A stretch of DNA of 64,000 nucleotides, taken from contig JAPDQK010000019.1 of the NCBI GenBank assembly GCA_034505955.1, positions 1 through 64,000 on the forward strand, in the 5' to 3' direction. The position numbers and the translations under genes are program-made. The notes below the pieces were generated by a model. The model did no database searches. It had not been told where the DNA came from and saw only the letters and a list, made by a program, of their open reading frames with translations. Positions 27,012 through 36,932 of the stretch are shown here, in pieces. Source of the stretch: Zhuqueibacter pondensis. GTDB lineage: Bacteria > Zhuqueibacterota > Zhuqueibacteria > Zhuqueibacterales > Zhuqueibacteraceae. The stretch's first letter is position 1, and each line of letters begins with the position of its first letter.

Positions 27012-30011
27012 ATGAAAACGATGATGAAAGTAATTTTGGGACTTTTGCTGCTTTCAACCCCTTCCTTTTTGCAGGCAGCGCCTTCCGGAAAAATATCAGG
27101 ATATGTTTTCGACAATCTGGATAAGCAACCTCTTCCGGGAGCAAATGTTCTTCTCGAAGGTACGACACTGGGTGCCTCTACAGATCTCAATGGTAAATTT
27201 GTAATTCCAATAGTACCGGTTGGCAAGTATAAATTGGTGGTTAGATACATCGGTTACAAGACTAAATCGCTCAATATTGTTGTCACCGAAAACCAGGAAC
27301 TCAAGGAAAATATTGGCATGGATTTCCAGGCTGTTGAAGGAGAAGTCGTCGAAGTTACTGCCCAGGCACAGGGTCAGATGCAGGCGATCAATCTGCAGTT
27401 AGCTTCTGATAAAATCGCCAATATTGTTTCTGAGGCAAGGATCCAGGAACTGCCGGACTTTAATGCTGCACAAGCGCTCAGTCGTTTGTCGGGCATTTCG
27501 ACGCTTGAGAGTTCAGGCGAAGCGAACAAAGTCGTGATCCGCGGTTTAGCTCCCCAATACAACACCGTATCGGTTGAAGGAGTGAAACTCGCCTCGACCG
27601 GAAGCACCCAGATTGGAATTTCTGCTTTGGGCAATACGGCAGGTAGTATCTCGAACGATAGAAGTGTCGATCTTACGATGGTCTCGCCCTATATGATCAA
27701 GACGATTTCGGTCTATAAATCGCTAACTCCAGATATGAACGCGAATTCGATCGGCGGTTCGGTTAACATGGAATTGCGTGAAGCCCCGTCGGAGTTGCAG
27801 TATGATCTGTTATGGCAATCCGGCTATACCGACAAAACCGAAAACTATGGAAATTATCGAGCGGTCGCCTCCGTTAGTCAACGATTTTTTCAGGATAAGC
27901 TGGGCGCTTATCTTTTGGGAAATCTCGAAAAATACGACCGCGACGATGATATTATGAACGCCGACTACTATACCACAAGCAAGGTTGTCAATCCTACCAC
28001 CGGCTATCGTCCGGTCAGGGTGAGAAATGTCTCGCTCAACCGGCATATCGAAACCCGGCAACGCTACGGCGGCAACCTGATCCTCGATTATAGATTACCT
28101 TCCGGTTCAATCAAAGCGGTGAATATGTTCACCCGCCTAAGCTCCGATTTTAAGGATAACCGTACGGTCTTGAATTATTTCGACAAGCTTCTGAATTTTA
28201 CTTATCGGGAGGGTGTCAATAAGACCGATCTGAGCGTAAATTCCGTCGAGTTCAAATATGATTTGAGACGCGTCCAGATGGATTTGAAATTTGCGCATAC
28301 TTCTTCCAAAAACAATTTGCCAGAAACGCCGTTTGCTGAATTCAGAACGGGTCAGGCTACTACCGGACCTGTCACAGATAACACGATTCCCGACAGTCTG
28401 AAAAAAATATGGTCATATCCAGGGCCCGATAAGGTGTATTTGGATAATATCAGTCTGTTCAGTTCCTTGTATAAGGAGAGGAATAATTCTTTTTCCTCAA
28501 ATTTCAAGTTTCCCTACCGCTTGGGCTCGTTTCTTTCGGGATACTTGAAAATCGGCGGACAGTATCACCGTCAAAATAACAGCAACGACCAAAAAACGCC
28601 TTATGCGAGTTTAAGTTCAACTGGTTCTTTTCAAGCGGCGATGGTAAACGATGTATCGAGCAGATTCAACATTGCAGTCGATCCGTCAACGTCTAAATTT
28701 GCGGCATCGAATTTTATGGGAAGTTCAAAACTCACCCGCAGCTTTCTGAATGATCAGTTCGGGAAGATTTATTGGGCATGCGATCCGACAATCCTGGCTG
28801 CAATGGCCAAGTATTTGAATAGTTCTCCCCAATGGAGAGGAAAAGCCACAGGAGGACCGGATGTGACCGGAGGATGGTATAATGGCATGTTTCAAACACT
28901 GGCCAATTCTTACAAATATCTCGAAGATTACTATGCCGCCTACCTGATGTCAGAAATAAACATCAGAAATTTCATGGTGGTCGGTGGTGTCCGCTATGAA
29001 GACACGGAATCAGAATATACCGCTTATAATATGTATGATATGCGCAATCCGGATTCTCAAGATTGTGATACGGTTGTTGTCCGTCCGAAAAATAGATACT
29101 GGTTGCCAATGGTGCAGACCAAGTATTCACCATTAAGGTGGTTTGATGTGCGTTATGCCTATACAGAAACACTTGCCAGGCCGGACTATCATCAGATGTC
29201 TCCCAAAGTCACCTATGATAACCCAAGGAAGAATGTCAATGCCGGCAATCCAGAACTTAGACCGGCGCATGCCTACAATCATGATCTGAATTTGACATTT
29301 CATGGCAATAAATTGGGTCTTCTCTCGATTGGTGGTTTTTATAAAACGGTAAAGGAATTTACCTATTACACCACGTACATACTCCATAAAACTGCTGTTT
29401 CAAAGGATATAAAAACCATCAACGATTTTAATATCATGGGTAGCAAACCTGAGGACGGGGCCAGGTTGTATACCTATCTTAATAGTCCTCATCCGGCTTA
29501 TGTGAAGGGCCTTGAGTTCGACTTTCAGACCAGACTTTGGTATTTGCCCCTGGGATTGGATGGTGTGGTCTTGGGGGTAAACTATACCAAGATCAAATCA
29601 GAAGCCACTTATCCCTTGCGTGATGAAGTAACCAATTACAGTACCAGGCCACCAGTAACCACTACTTATGACAGCACGCGCGCAGGACGCTTGATTTATC
29701 AACCGAATGACCTGTTGAATGCTTATGTCGGTTATGATTTCAAGGGATTTTCGGCGCGTGTCTCTTTCCTGTTCCAGGGTAATTCCGTCAGTTATGTGGG
29801 TGCCTTTCCAGAACAAGATGGATATACCAAAGACTATTTCCGGGTCGATGCTTCCGTCAGGCAGACCCTGCCATTTCGGGGAATGGAGATTTATCTCGAT
29901 GTCAACAATCTCAACAGCGAAAAAAATTATTCGGCGCAGAAGTCAATCGATGGTTTTACCAATGTCAAGCACTACGGCCTGACGGCTAATCTCGGACTCA
30001 GAATCAGGTAA
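27012..30011 (+). CDS. TonB-dependent outer-membrane receptor
   Basis: 999 residues with a signal peptide to about residue 23 and a GGAGGAAC ribosome site. A CarboxypepD_reg-like domain (about 26-110, ISGYVFDNLDKQPLPGANV) precedes the plug (about 130-235, with NAAQALSRLSGIS and VVIRGLAPQYNTVSVEG). The rest is a 22-strand barrel ending in an aromatic-rich C-terminus (NLGLRIR). It would import xylo-oligosaccharides using TonB energy. The layout resembles large oligosaccharide receptors of Caulobacter/Xanthomonas type and SusC-like proteins, but no SusD gene follows. It is the first gene after the operator-controlled promoter at 26462. Confidence 0.92.
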   Translation: MKTMMKVILGLLLLSTPSFLQAAPSGKISGYVFDNLDKQPLPGANVLLEGTTLGASTDLNGKFVIPIVPVGKYKLVVRYIGYKTKSLNIVVTENQELKENIGMDFQAVEGEVVEVTAQAQGQMQAINLQLASDKIANIVSEARIQELPDFNAAQALSRLSGISTLESSGEANKVVIRGLAPQYNTVSVEGVKLASTGSTQIGISALGNTAGSISNDRSVDLTMVSPYMIKTISVYKSLTPDMNANSIGGSVNMELREAPSELQYDLLWQSGYTDKTENYGNYRAVASVSQRFFQDKLGAYLLGNLEKYDRDDDIMNADYYTTSKVVNPTTGYRPVRVRNVSLNRHIETRQRYGGNLILDYRLPSGSIKAVNMFTRLSSDFKDNRTVLNYFDKLLNFTYREGVNKTDLSVNSVEFKYDLRRVQMDLKFAHTSSKNNLPETPFAEFRTGQATTGPVTDNTIPDSLKKIWSYPGPDKVYLDNISLFSSLYKERNNSFSSNFKFPYRLGSFLSGYLKIGGQYHRQNNSNDQKTPYASLSSTGSFQAAMVNDVSSRFNIAVDPSTSKFAASNFMGSSKLTRSFLNDQFGKIYWACDPTILAAMAKYLNSSPQWRGKATGGPDVTGGWYNGMFQTLANSYKYLEDYYAAYLMSEINIRNFMVVGGVRYEDTESEYTAYNMYDMRNPDSQDCDTVVVRPKNRYWLPMVQTKYSPLRWFDVRYAYTETLARPDYHQMSPKVTYDNPRKNVNAGNPELRPAHAYNHDLNLTFHGNKLGLLSIGGFYKTVKEFTYYTTYILHKTAVSKDIKTINDFNIMGSKPEDGARLYTYLNSPHPAYVKGLEFDFQTRLWYLPLGLDGVVLGVNYTKIKSEATYPLRDEVTNYSTRPPVTTTYDSTRAGRLIYQPNDLLNAYVGYDFKGFSARVSFLFQGNSVSYVGAFPEQDGYTKDYFRVDASVRQTLPFRGMEIYLDVNNLNSEKNYSAQKSIDGFTNVKHYGLTANLGLRIR

Positions 30012-30096
30012 TAAACCTTGTGAATTATCTTGACCAGGTTAACTCAAAAACTCATCCCCTCTATTAACTACCATAAGAAACGAGGAGGTCAGAGTC

Positions 30097-31992
30097 ATGA
30101 AACGTTTTGTTATTTTCCTAATTGGGGCGATGTTTTTGTCGGTATCCCTATTCGCACAAAAAAAGGATACAACGTATGTCAACGGTATGTACAGCGGTGG
30201 AAGCGAAGGTGAGCTGAACGCGGCGGTTCAGGCAGCCATTAATGCTGGGACGCTTTCCAAAACCGTTTTCAAGTTAAAGCATTACGATTGGTATGTCGTA
30301 AATGGCACCATCGAAGTGCCGAAGGGGCAAACCCTTGAAATTGTTGCCCCTCCGGCCGGGAATACTCAGGAGTCCGCTCCACCGCAGATTCTATGGACTG
30401 CCAGCGGTAGTGTAACAAAAACTTTTCTCATCGCTGTTTATGGCGATCTGATCATGAGAAATATCTGGGTCAGATTTGCCGATGCCGCCGGTATTCAGAC
30501 CGGTACACCGATCGTGTTCGAGGGCGACACCGCCGGAGTAGGAGGTGTGGCACAATACGGCACTTTTGAAAACTGTGTCTTTGAATGGATGCCCTGTCCA
30601 GTCGTCACTGCTTCCGGATCGATTTGTGTCAGGAGCAAACATTTCAATGGTGTTTTTAAAAACTGCTTTTTCCGCAACTGCACGGATAGACATTTCATGT
30701 ATTACGGCAGAGCCGTTTCTTTCCCGTACGATGTCCCGGGCTATCACACCGATTACATATCGTTCGAAAACTGTACGTTTACCAACCTGGGATATGTCTA
30801 TATGCAGGAGAGAACCAATTATGCCGATAATGTCCATTTTAACCACTGCACCTTCTACAATGTCGTGATGTTTTCACTGGAAAACGGCTGGTGGTGGAAA
30901 CTGAATGTGAACAACTGCCTTTTTGTAAATGCATATATGCTGGGGTATATTCCAGCGCAGGGTGTCTCCGGCGCCACAGTGACGATTGCGCCTGTTGGCT
31001 CAGAGAATTTCAGTTTTGCAGTTCCTTTCACTGATCAGGATCGCCATATCTTGTTTACTCATAACGCCTACTACTTGGATGACTGGCTGGTTGACTGGAT
31101 GCGGGGTGGCTGGGAGAAAAATTATGGTGGCACACCCTGGAGACCCGATCCCAGAATCACCTCGGTAGGAAATCCTTACAGCCTGGAGAAGTATCGGGCG
31201 CGGTTGTTCAATGAGATTCCCTACCCACGGCCGATGTTGGACAGCACAGCACTCGTGTTTTTTGATTCGACCTCTGCCGATGGTAAAAAACTCTATCCCT
31301 ATATCAATCGCGCAGCGCTTTATGATGTCACCGAATTAAGAGAAAAGGTCAATCCCAGATTTATTACCGCGCCACTCAATCTGGAACCTCTCAAATATTT
31401 CCTCTGGCAGAAATGGAGTACCAATAAGGATTCCATGTGGGCTTATATGCCGGAAGCTGGATTCAACCAGCAGTGGCCGTTGCCGGAAAATCTTGCCTAT
31501 GCCAACGATACCTTGAAGACGGCAGGAATGGGTGGATTTCCGCTGGGAGACCTTTACCATTGGTGGAATCCGGCTGTGAGAAAAGGTGCCAAGGACTATT
31601 ATTCTGCATGGTTGGCTCAGTCTGAGGCTGAAAAAAAGAGAATCGCAACCTGGCTTGAAACCGGTCAAGATCCCCTCACCGGCGTCGTAAGACAGTCCGG
31701 GACGGCGGCGCCAACTAAATACACTCTCGAGCAGAATTATCCGAACCCCTTCGGGCGTCTGCCATTCAACCCGACGACTCAAATCAGGTACTCAGTTCCA
31801 CGAAACGGTCATGTATCATTGAACGTGTATAACAATCTTGGCCAAAAAGTAGCAACCCTGTTTGATGGGGTCCAGCAGGCCGGAAATTACGTTGCTACCT
31901 TTGATGCCACAGGATTGGCTGATGGCGTTTATTTTTACCGACTGCAGTCTGGAACTGTTACGATTACGAAGAAACTCGTTCTTGTGAAGTAA
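30097..31992 (+). CDS. Secreted right-handed beta-helix protein A, function unknown
   Basis: 631 residues: signal peptide to about residue 20 (SLFAQ), a large parallel-beta-helix region (about 30-400; repeated FENCVF, FKNCFFRNCT, FENCTFTN, FNHCTFYN turns), an aromatic-rich segment (about 380-520), and a C-terminal sorting module of the inserted form NPFGRLPFNP. It is paralogous to the protein at 38707; YYGRAVSFP, GYVYMQE, YADNV.FNHCTF, the E.GWW motif and FTDQDR are conserved between them. The fold is that of pectate lyases and many glycan-cleaving or binding proteins, but no known family signature is recognised. Its position directly behind the TonB receptor suggests a surface role in xylan binding or cleavage. 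GAGGAGG precedes the start. Confidence 0.8.
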   Translation: MKRFVIFLIGAMFLSVSLFAQKKDTTYVNGMYSGGSEGELNAAVQAAINAGTLSKTVFKLKHYDWYVVNGTIEVPKGQTLEIVAPPAGNTQESAPPQILWTASGSVTKTFLIAVYGDLIMRNIWVRFADAAGIQTGTPIVFEGDTAGVGGVAQYGTFENCVFEWMPCPVVTASGSICVRSKHFNGVFKNCFFRNCTDRHFMYYGRAVSFPYDVPGYHTDYISFENCTFTNLGYVYMQERTNYADNVHFNHCTFYNVVMFSLENGWWWKLNVNNCLFVNAYMLGYIPAQGVSGATVTIAPVGSENFSFAVPFTDQDRHILFTHNAYYLDDWLVDWMRGGWEKNYGGTPWRPDPRITSVGNPYSLEKYRARLFNEIPYPRPMLDSTALVFFDSTSADGKKLYPYINRAALYDVTELREKVNPRFITAPLNLEPLKYFLWQKWSTNKDSMWAYMPEAGFNQQWPLPENLAYANDTLKTAGMGGFPLGDLYHWWNPAVRKGAKDYYSAWLAQSEAEKKRIATWLETGQDPLTGVVRQSGTAAPTKYTLEQNYPNPFGRLPFNPTTQIRYSVPRNGHVSLNVYNNLGQKVATLFDGVQQAGNYVATFDATGLADGVYFYRLQSGTVTITKKLVLVK

Positions 31993-32061
31993 TTCTTTAC
32001 GATCCGAATTTTGCACGGGCTCAAAGTTGAAAGTCACCTGACGGGCGGCTTGGATCTCTGA

Positions 32062-32083
32062 GCCTGAGAATGTATTCTCAGGC
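32062..32083. repeat. Perfect hairpin between receptor-unit genes
   Basis: GCCTGAGAAT and ATTCTCAGGC form a perfect 10-bp stem with a 2-base loop, 70 bases after the beta-helix gene. No T-run follows. It may protect or define the upstream mRNA end and allow different expression of the downstream repeat protein, which has its own AAGGAGAAGGAG ribosome site. Confidence 0.55.
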
Positions 32084-32199
32084 GAAGGTTTGAAGGAGGT
32101 GGAGTGGTATATCCTTATTCGCTGCAGGCTGATCTATGTCGTGATGATTCAACTTAAAAACTTTTTTATGACGAACCGATTAAAAGGAGAAGGAGAACT

Positions 32200-35100
32200 A
32201 TGAAAAAGTTAGCGTGCACATTTATGGTCTTTGTAACTGCGTTTCTCATGATAGGCGTAGTTACAACTCGAGCACAAGTTCTTAGACCTGTAAAAACGTG
32301 GGACTTCGAATCATCGCTGGAAAATTGGGTGGCGGGCAATGAAAAATCTTCCATTGAATTGACTACTGAAAAAGCTGCCAGCGGAACTCAATCGGTAAAA
32401 CTGGTAAAGCCTGCCACCGGCCTGGAGAGTAATCTTCAGAATGATGTTTATAAAGATTTCAAGGAAGGCGATGTCATCAGTGTCAAGGTCTGGATTTCAG
32501 CCGCCGATTTGGCTCTGGTGAATGGCTTCCAGATCTTTTGGCAGACCGGTTCCGGCTGGTCCTGGAATAATTTTTGGATTGGCGGATCCTCATTAACAGG
32601 GGATGCTTGGAATACCATTGAACGTACATTTCCTGCAGTTGCAACGCCAATTCAGAGGCTTGGATTTCAACTGTTGCTCAAAACAGGTAATGAATCAGCA
32701 ACTCCGGCCTGGTATGTGGATGATATAACAATCAGCCGTAAAGCAGGACCAGCTTTGGTTGATCAATGGGGCAAGACCAATCGTGGTACCGCCTGGCCGA
32801 TCCTGAATACTTCAACAACGCCCGCTGGTGATGCCGGTATCGGATCAGGCGCACCGCCAACCGCTTGGGCAACCATTCGTGGTGGCTTTGACCAAACTTA
32901 TCAAGCAACCACCGATCAAGCGGTTGTTGTTAGCGGGCAGCTTGAATTGGTTGGTGGCGGTGGCGGCAGTGCTTATACCCATCTGCGTTATGCATTGACC
33001 TATCAGGACAGTATCGCTCTGAATTATCAGTATACAGACTCTGCCAGGTGGATCACAACTGGTACAACCGAGAAAGGCCATTACGGCTATGAGTTCACGC
33101 CGCGAACCGGCACCGGAACGCTTGCAAATGGTACGCTGGGTGTCGGCACGGTCTGGACGGTGCCGGGCGTTTTGGGTTGGAATAGCACTTATAGCGGTAA
33201 TGCTCCGCTCATCACCGTATACCAAGCGCCTCGCAATGCCGAAATGGTGGCTGGGATATATAACTGGGCGATTTCAGTTCGGCCGTTAGGAGATGGAAGC
33301 AACGAAATTCGCTGGTACTTGGTTGAAAAGGACAATAAATACTGGTTTGGCGGCATTGCCATTGATACGGCTGAAGTCAGCACGAAATTCAATGGCATTT
33401 GTTTTGGTTTTAATAATGATACCAAAGCCACACGGGTCAATTTATACGCCGTCAAAGTTGACCTTGGTAAACCCATTGACATTCCGGAAGCTCCGTGGCA
33501 AGCCTTCTATGTTAACCAATGGGGTAAGACCAACCGTGGTACCGCCTGGCCGATCCTGAATGATGCCACCTACCTCGATGGTGATGCCAGCATCGGATCA
33601 GGCGCACCGCCAACCGCCTGGGCAACCATTCGCGGAGGTTTTGGTGATGCTGTTCAAGCAACTAAAGATAAAGCAATTATCGTTAGTGGACAACTTGAAT
33701 TGGTTGGTGGCGGTGGCGGCAGTGCTTATACCCATCTGCGTTATGCATTGACCTATCAGGATAGTATCGCTCTGAATTATCAGTATACAGACTCTGCCAG
33801 GTGGATCACAACTGGTACAACCGAGAAAGGCCATTACGGCTATGAGTTCACGCCGCGAACCGGCACCGGAACGCTTGCAAATGGTACGCTGGGTGTCGGC
33901 ACGGTCTGGACGGTGCCGGGCGTTTTGGGTTGGAATAGCACTTATAGCGGTAATGCTCCGCTCATCACCGTATACCAAGCGCCTCGCAATGCCGAAATGG
34001 TGGCTGGGTTGTATAACTGGGCGATTTCAGTTCGGCCGTTAGGGGATGGAAGCAACGAAATTCGCTGGTACTTGGTTGAAAAGGACAATAAATACTGGTT
34101 TGGCGGCATTGCCATTGACACGGCTGAAGTCAGCACGAAATTCAATGGCATTTGTTTTGGTTTTAATAATGATACCAAAGCCACTCGGGTCAATTTATAC
34201 GCCGTCAAAGTTGACCTCGGTAAACCCATTGACATTCCGGAAGCTCCGTGGCAAGCCTTCTATGTTAACCAATGGGGTAAGACCAATCGTGGTACCGCCT
34301 GGCCGATCCTGAATGATGCCACCTACCTCGATGGTGATGCCAGCATCGGATCAGGCGCACCGCCAACAGCCTGGGCAACCATTCGCGGAGGTTTTGGTGA
34401 TGCTGTTCAAGCAACCAAAGATAAAGCAATTATCGTTAGTGGACAGCTTGAATTGGTGGGTGGCGGTGGCGGCAGTGCTTATACCCATCTGCGTTATGCG
34501 TTGACTTATCAGGATAGTATCGCTCTGAATTATCAGTATACAGACTCTGCCAGGTGGATGACAACTGGCAAAACCGAAAAAGGCCATTACGGCTATGAGT
34601 TCACGCCGAGAACCGGCACCGGAACGCTTGCAAATGGTACACTGGGTGTCGGCACGGTCTGGACGGTGCCGGGCGTTTTGGGTTGGAATAGCACTTATCA
34701 GGGTAATGCTCCGCTCATCACCGTATACCAAGCGCCTCGCAATGCCGAAATGGTGGCTGGGTTGTATAACTGGGCGATTTCAGTTCGGCCGTTAGGGGAT
34801 GGAAGCAACGAAATTCGCTGGTACTTGGTTGAAAAGGACAATAAATACTGGTTTGGCGGCATTGCCATTGACACGGCTGAAGTCAGCACGAAATTCAATG
34901 GCATTTGTTTTGGTTTTAATAATGATACCAAAGCCACACGGGTCAATTTATACGCCGTCAAAGTTGACCTCGGTAAACCCATTGACATTCCGGAAGCTCC
35001 GTGGCAAGCCTTCTATGTTAACCAATGGGGTAAGACCAATCGTGGTACCGCCTGGCCGATCCTGAATGATGCCACCTACCTCGATGGTGATGCCAGCATC

Positions 35101-36807
35101 GGATCAGGCGCACCGCCAACAGCGTGGGCAACCATTCGCGGAGGTTTTGGTGATGCTGTTCAAGCAACCAAAGATAAAGCAATTATCGTTAGTGGACAGC
35201 TTGAATTGGTCGGTGGCGGTGGCGGCAGTGCTTATACCCATCTGCGTTATGCATTGACCTATCAGGATAGTATCGCTCTGAATTATCAGTATACAGACTC
35301 TGCGAAGTGGATGACAACTGGCAAAACCGAAAAAGGCCATTACGGTTATGAGTTCACGCCGCGAACCGGCACCGGAACGCTTGCAAATGGTCCGCTGGGT
35401 GTCGGCACGGTCTGGACGGTGCCGGGCGTTTTGGGTTGGAATAGTACTTATCAGGGTAATGCTCCGCTCATCACCGTAAACCAAGCTCCTCGCAATGCCG
35501 AAATGGTGGCTGGGTTGTATAACTGGGCGATTTCAGTTCGGCCGTTAGGGGATGGAAGCAACGAAATTCGCTGGTACTTGGTTGAAAAGGACAAAAAGTA
35601 CTGGTTTGGCGGCATTGCCATTGACACGGCTGAGGTCAGCACGAAATTCAATGGCATTTGTTTTGGTTTTAATAATGATACCAAAGCCACACGGGTCAAT
35701 TTATACGCCGTTAAAGTTGACCTTGGTAAACCCATTGACATTCCGGAAGCTCCGTGGGAAGCTTATTATGTGGAAACATGGGGCTTTATTGGCGGAAGAA
35801 TCGGTGGCTGGAAGTTCACTCCGGGCGATTTTGCTGGCAATGTTACCATTTCGGGTAATGCTCCTCCAACCTCCTGGTCAGCAATCCGAGGTGGTTTTTT
35901 TGAACCAATTAAACCAACAGGCGACAAAGCTCTGGTCATTACCGGTCAAATGGAATTTGTCGGTGGCGGTTTCGAAGCCTGGAGCAGTCTGCGCTTTGGT
36001 GTATTCTATAGCGACAGCGCCGGAACTGTCATCACCACACCAGTAGATTCCACCCGCTGGTCAGGAACCGAAAACCATCACTACGGCTATCTGTTCTTAC
36101 CGATGAGCGGTGACGCCGGCCCAGTGAATTGGCAGGGAATCGGCAAAACCGGAACTTTTGGAGCCATTGTTGACAGACCCTGGCTTAGTACCAATGGTCC
36201 GAATGATTACGTACTCGGCAGCAATCTTCCGAAACCTGACAAGGCAGTAGGCAGCGCGGGTGTTTACGATTTTGCTATCTCAGTTCTATCCAAAGGACCT
36301 GGAGTTAATGAAGTCAGATTTAAGCTGATCAAAAAGGACAACAGCTACGCCTTTGCCGGGATAGCAGTTGATAATCACGTTCCACTGGTAACGGACAAAT
36401 TCAATTGCATTGCTTTTGCATTGAACACCAATGCGTCAACAACAGCGATGAAATTGACCGATGTCAAAATTGACTTGGGAGCTCCCATTGAACTTCCACC
36501 ATGGGTGATTTCTGTTGAAGCGCCTAAAGTTGACATCGTGCCCACAGAATATGCATTAACCCAAAATTACCCGAATCCGTTCAATCCCACCACGACGATT
36601 GAATTCGCTTTGCCTCGAAAAAGCGAAGTTAGTCTAGTAGTCTATGACCTTTCGGGTCGGGTTGTTGCTGAGTTGGCAAGAGGCAATTTCAATGCTGGTT
36701 TTTACAAGGTTGATTTTGACGCAGCCAATCTGGTCTCAGGAATTTACTGCTACAAGCTGAAGGCAGGAAATTTTGTTAGCGTTAAGAAATTAATGCTATT
36801 GAAGTAA
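32200..36807 (+). CDS. Giant secreted repeat protein, probable glycan-binding surface protein
   Basis: 1535 residues. Signal peptide to about 26; a CBM4/9-like jelly-roll (about 27-185, from VKTWDFESSLENW to YVDDITI); four almost identical 251-residue units starting at residues 187, 438, 689 and 940; a fifth diverged unit (about 1191-1436); and a plain YPNPFNP sorting module (about 1450-1535). Each unit is rich in W, Y, G, T and beta-strand patterns (SGQLELVGGGGGSAYTH, WAISVRPLGDGSNEIRW, KFNGICFGFNNDTKATRV) and looks like a concanavalin-type beta-sandwich. No catalytic motif is seen and the unit family is not recognised. Repetition favours multivalent binding of insoluble xylan or a cell-surface fibre. 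It closes the receptor transcript before a strong terminator. Confidence 0.85.
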   Translation: MKKLACTFMVFVTAFLMIGVVTTRAQVLRPVKTWDFESSLENWVAGNEKSSIELTTEKAASGTQSVKLVKPATGLESNLQNDVYKDFKEGDVISVKVWISAADLALVNGFQIFWQTGSGWSWNNFWIGGSSLTGDAWNTIERTFPAVATPIQRLGFQLLLKTGNESATPAWYVDDITISRKAGPALVDQWGKTNRGTAWPILNTSTTPAGDAGIGSGAPPTAWATIRGGFDQTYQATTDQAVVVSGQLELVGGGGGSAYTHLRYALTYQDSIALNYQYTDSARWITTGTTEKGHYGYEFTPRTGTGTLANGTLGVGTVWTVPGVLGWNSTYSGNAPLITVYQAPRNAEMVAGIYNWAISVRPLGDGSNEIRWYLVEKDNKYWFGGIAIDTAEVSTKFNGICFGFNNDTKATRVNLYAVKVDLGKPIDIPEAPWQAFYVNQWGKTNRGTAWPILNDATYLDGDASIGSGAPPTAWATIRGGFGDAVQATKDKAIIVSGQLELVGGGGGSAYTHLRYALTYQDSIALNYQYTDSARWITTGTTEKGHYGYEFTPRTGTGTLANGTLGVGTVWTVPGVLGWNSTYSGNAPLITVYQAPRNAEMVAGLYNWAISVRPLGDGSNEIRWYLVEKDNKYWFGGIAIDTAEVSTKFNGICFGFNNDTKATRVNLYAVKVDLGKPIDIPEAPWQAFYVNQWGKTNRGTAWPILNDATYLDGDASIGSGAPPTAWATIRGGFGDAVQATKDKAIIVSGQLELVGGGGGSAYTHLRYALTYQDSIALNYQYTDSARWMTTGKTEKGHYGYEFTPRTGTGTLANGTLGVGTVWTVPGVLGWNSTYQGNAPLITVYQAPRNAEMVAGLYNWAISVRPLGDGSNEIRWYLVEKDNKYWFGGIAIDTAEVSTKFNGICFGFNNDTKATRVNLYAVKVDLGKPIDIPEAPWQAFYVNQWGKTNRGTAWPILNDATYLDGDASIGSGAPPTAWATIRGGFGDAVQATKDKAIIVSGQLELVGGGGGSAYTHLRYALTYQDSIALNYQYTDSAKWMTTGKTEKGHYGYEFTPRTGTGTLANGPLGVGTVWTVPGVLGWNSTYQGNAPLITVNQAPRNAEMVAGLYNWAISVRPLGDGSNEIRWYLVEKDKKYWFGGIAIDTAEVSTKFNGICFGFNNDTKATRVNLYAVKVDLGKPIDIPEAPWEAYYVETWGFIGGRIGGWKFTPGDFAGNVTISGNAPPTSWSAIRGGFFEPIKPTGDKALVITGQMEFVGGGFEAWSSLRFGVFYSDSAGTVITTPVDSTRWSGTENHHYGYLFLPMSGDAGPVNWQGIGKTGTFGAIVDRPWLSTNGPNDYVLGSNLPKPDKAVGSAGVYDFAISVLSKGPGVNEVRFKLIKKDNSYAFAGIAVDNHVPLVTDKFNCIAFALNTNASTTAMKLTDVKIDLGAPIELPPWVISVEAPKVDIVPTEYALTQNYPNPFNPTTTIEFALPRKSEVSLVVYDLSGRVVAELARGNFNAGFYKVDFDAANLVSGIYCYKLKAGNFVSVKKLMLLK
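32758..36516 (+). repeat. Tandem 753-bp coding repeats (4 near-identical + 1 diverged)
   Basis: Units begin at 32758, 33511, 34264, 35017 and 35770, each exactly 753 bases apart. Units 1-4 are nearly identical at the DNA level, including silent positions. Units 1 and 2 share YSGN and ITTGTTEK, while 3 and 4 share YQGN and MTTGKTEK. Unit 5 is only distantly similar. The pattern shows recent amplification or gene conversion, and such repeats can collapse in assemblies. Confidence 0.92.
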
Positions 36808-36851
36808 TCCTGCCGTTTCTCGAATCCTTTGATCAGATTCATGATTTAGAG

Positions 36852-36892
36852 AAAAGCAGCCGGTCCGCAGTTCATGGACGGCTGCTTTTTTC
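36852..36892 (+). terminator. Intrinsic terminator after the repeat-protein gene
   Basis: AAAAGCAGCCGGTCC and GGACGGCTGCTTTTTT form a long stem with one bulged G around a 9-base loop, followed by six T. It ends the receptor/beta-helix/repeat-protein transcript. The GH10 gene that starts 40 bases later must have its own start signals, but no clear promoter is seen. Confidence 0.8.
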
Positions 36893-36932
36893 ATGATATG
36901 GCAATGAAACATCTCTTTAACTGAGATTCATT

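Noticed and set aside
32845..35484. Four regularly spaced opposite-strand frames of 126 codons
   Set aside because: They are the antisense shadow of the 753-bp repeats and recur only because the repeat does.
32758..35769. CRISPR-like regular spacing
   Set aside because: The repeat period is 753 bases of coding sequence, not short repeats with unique spacers.
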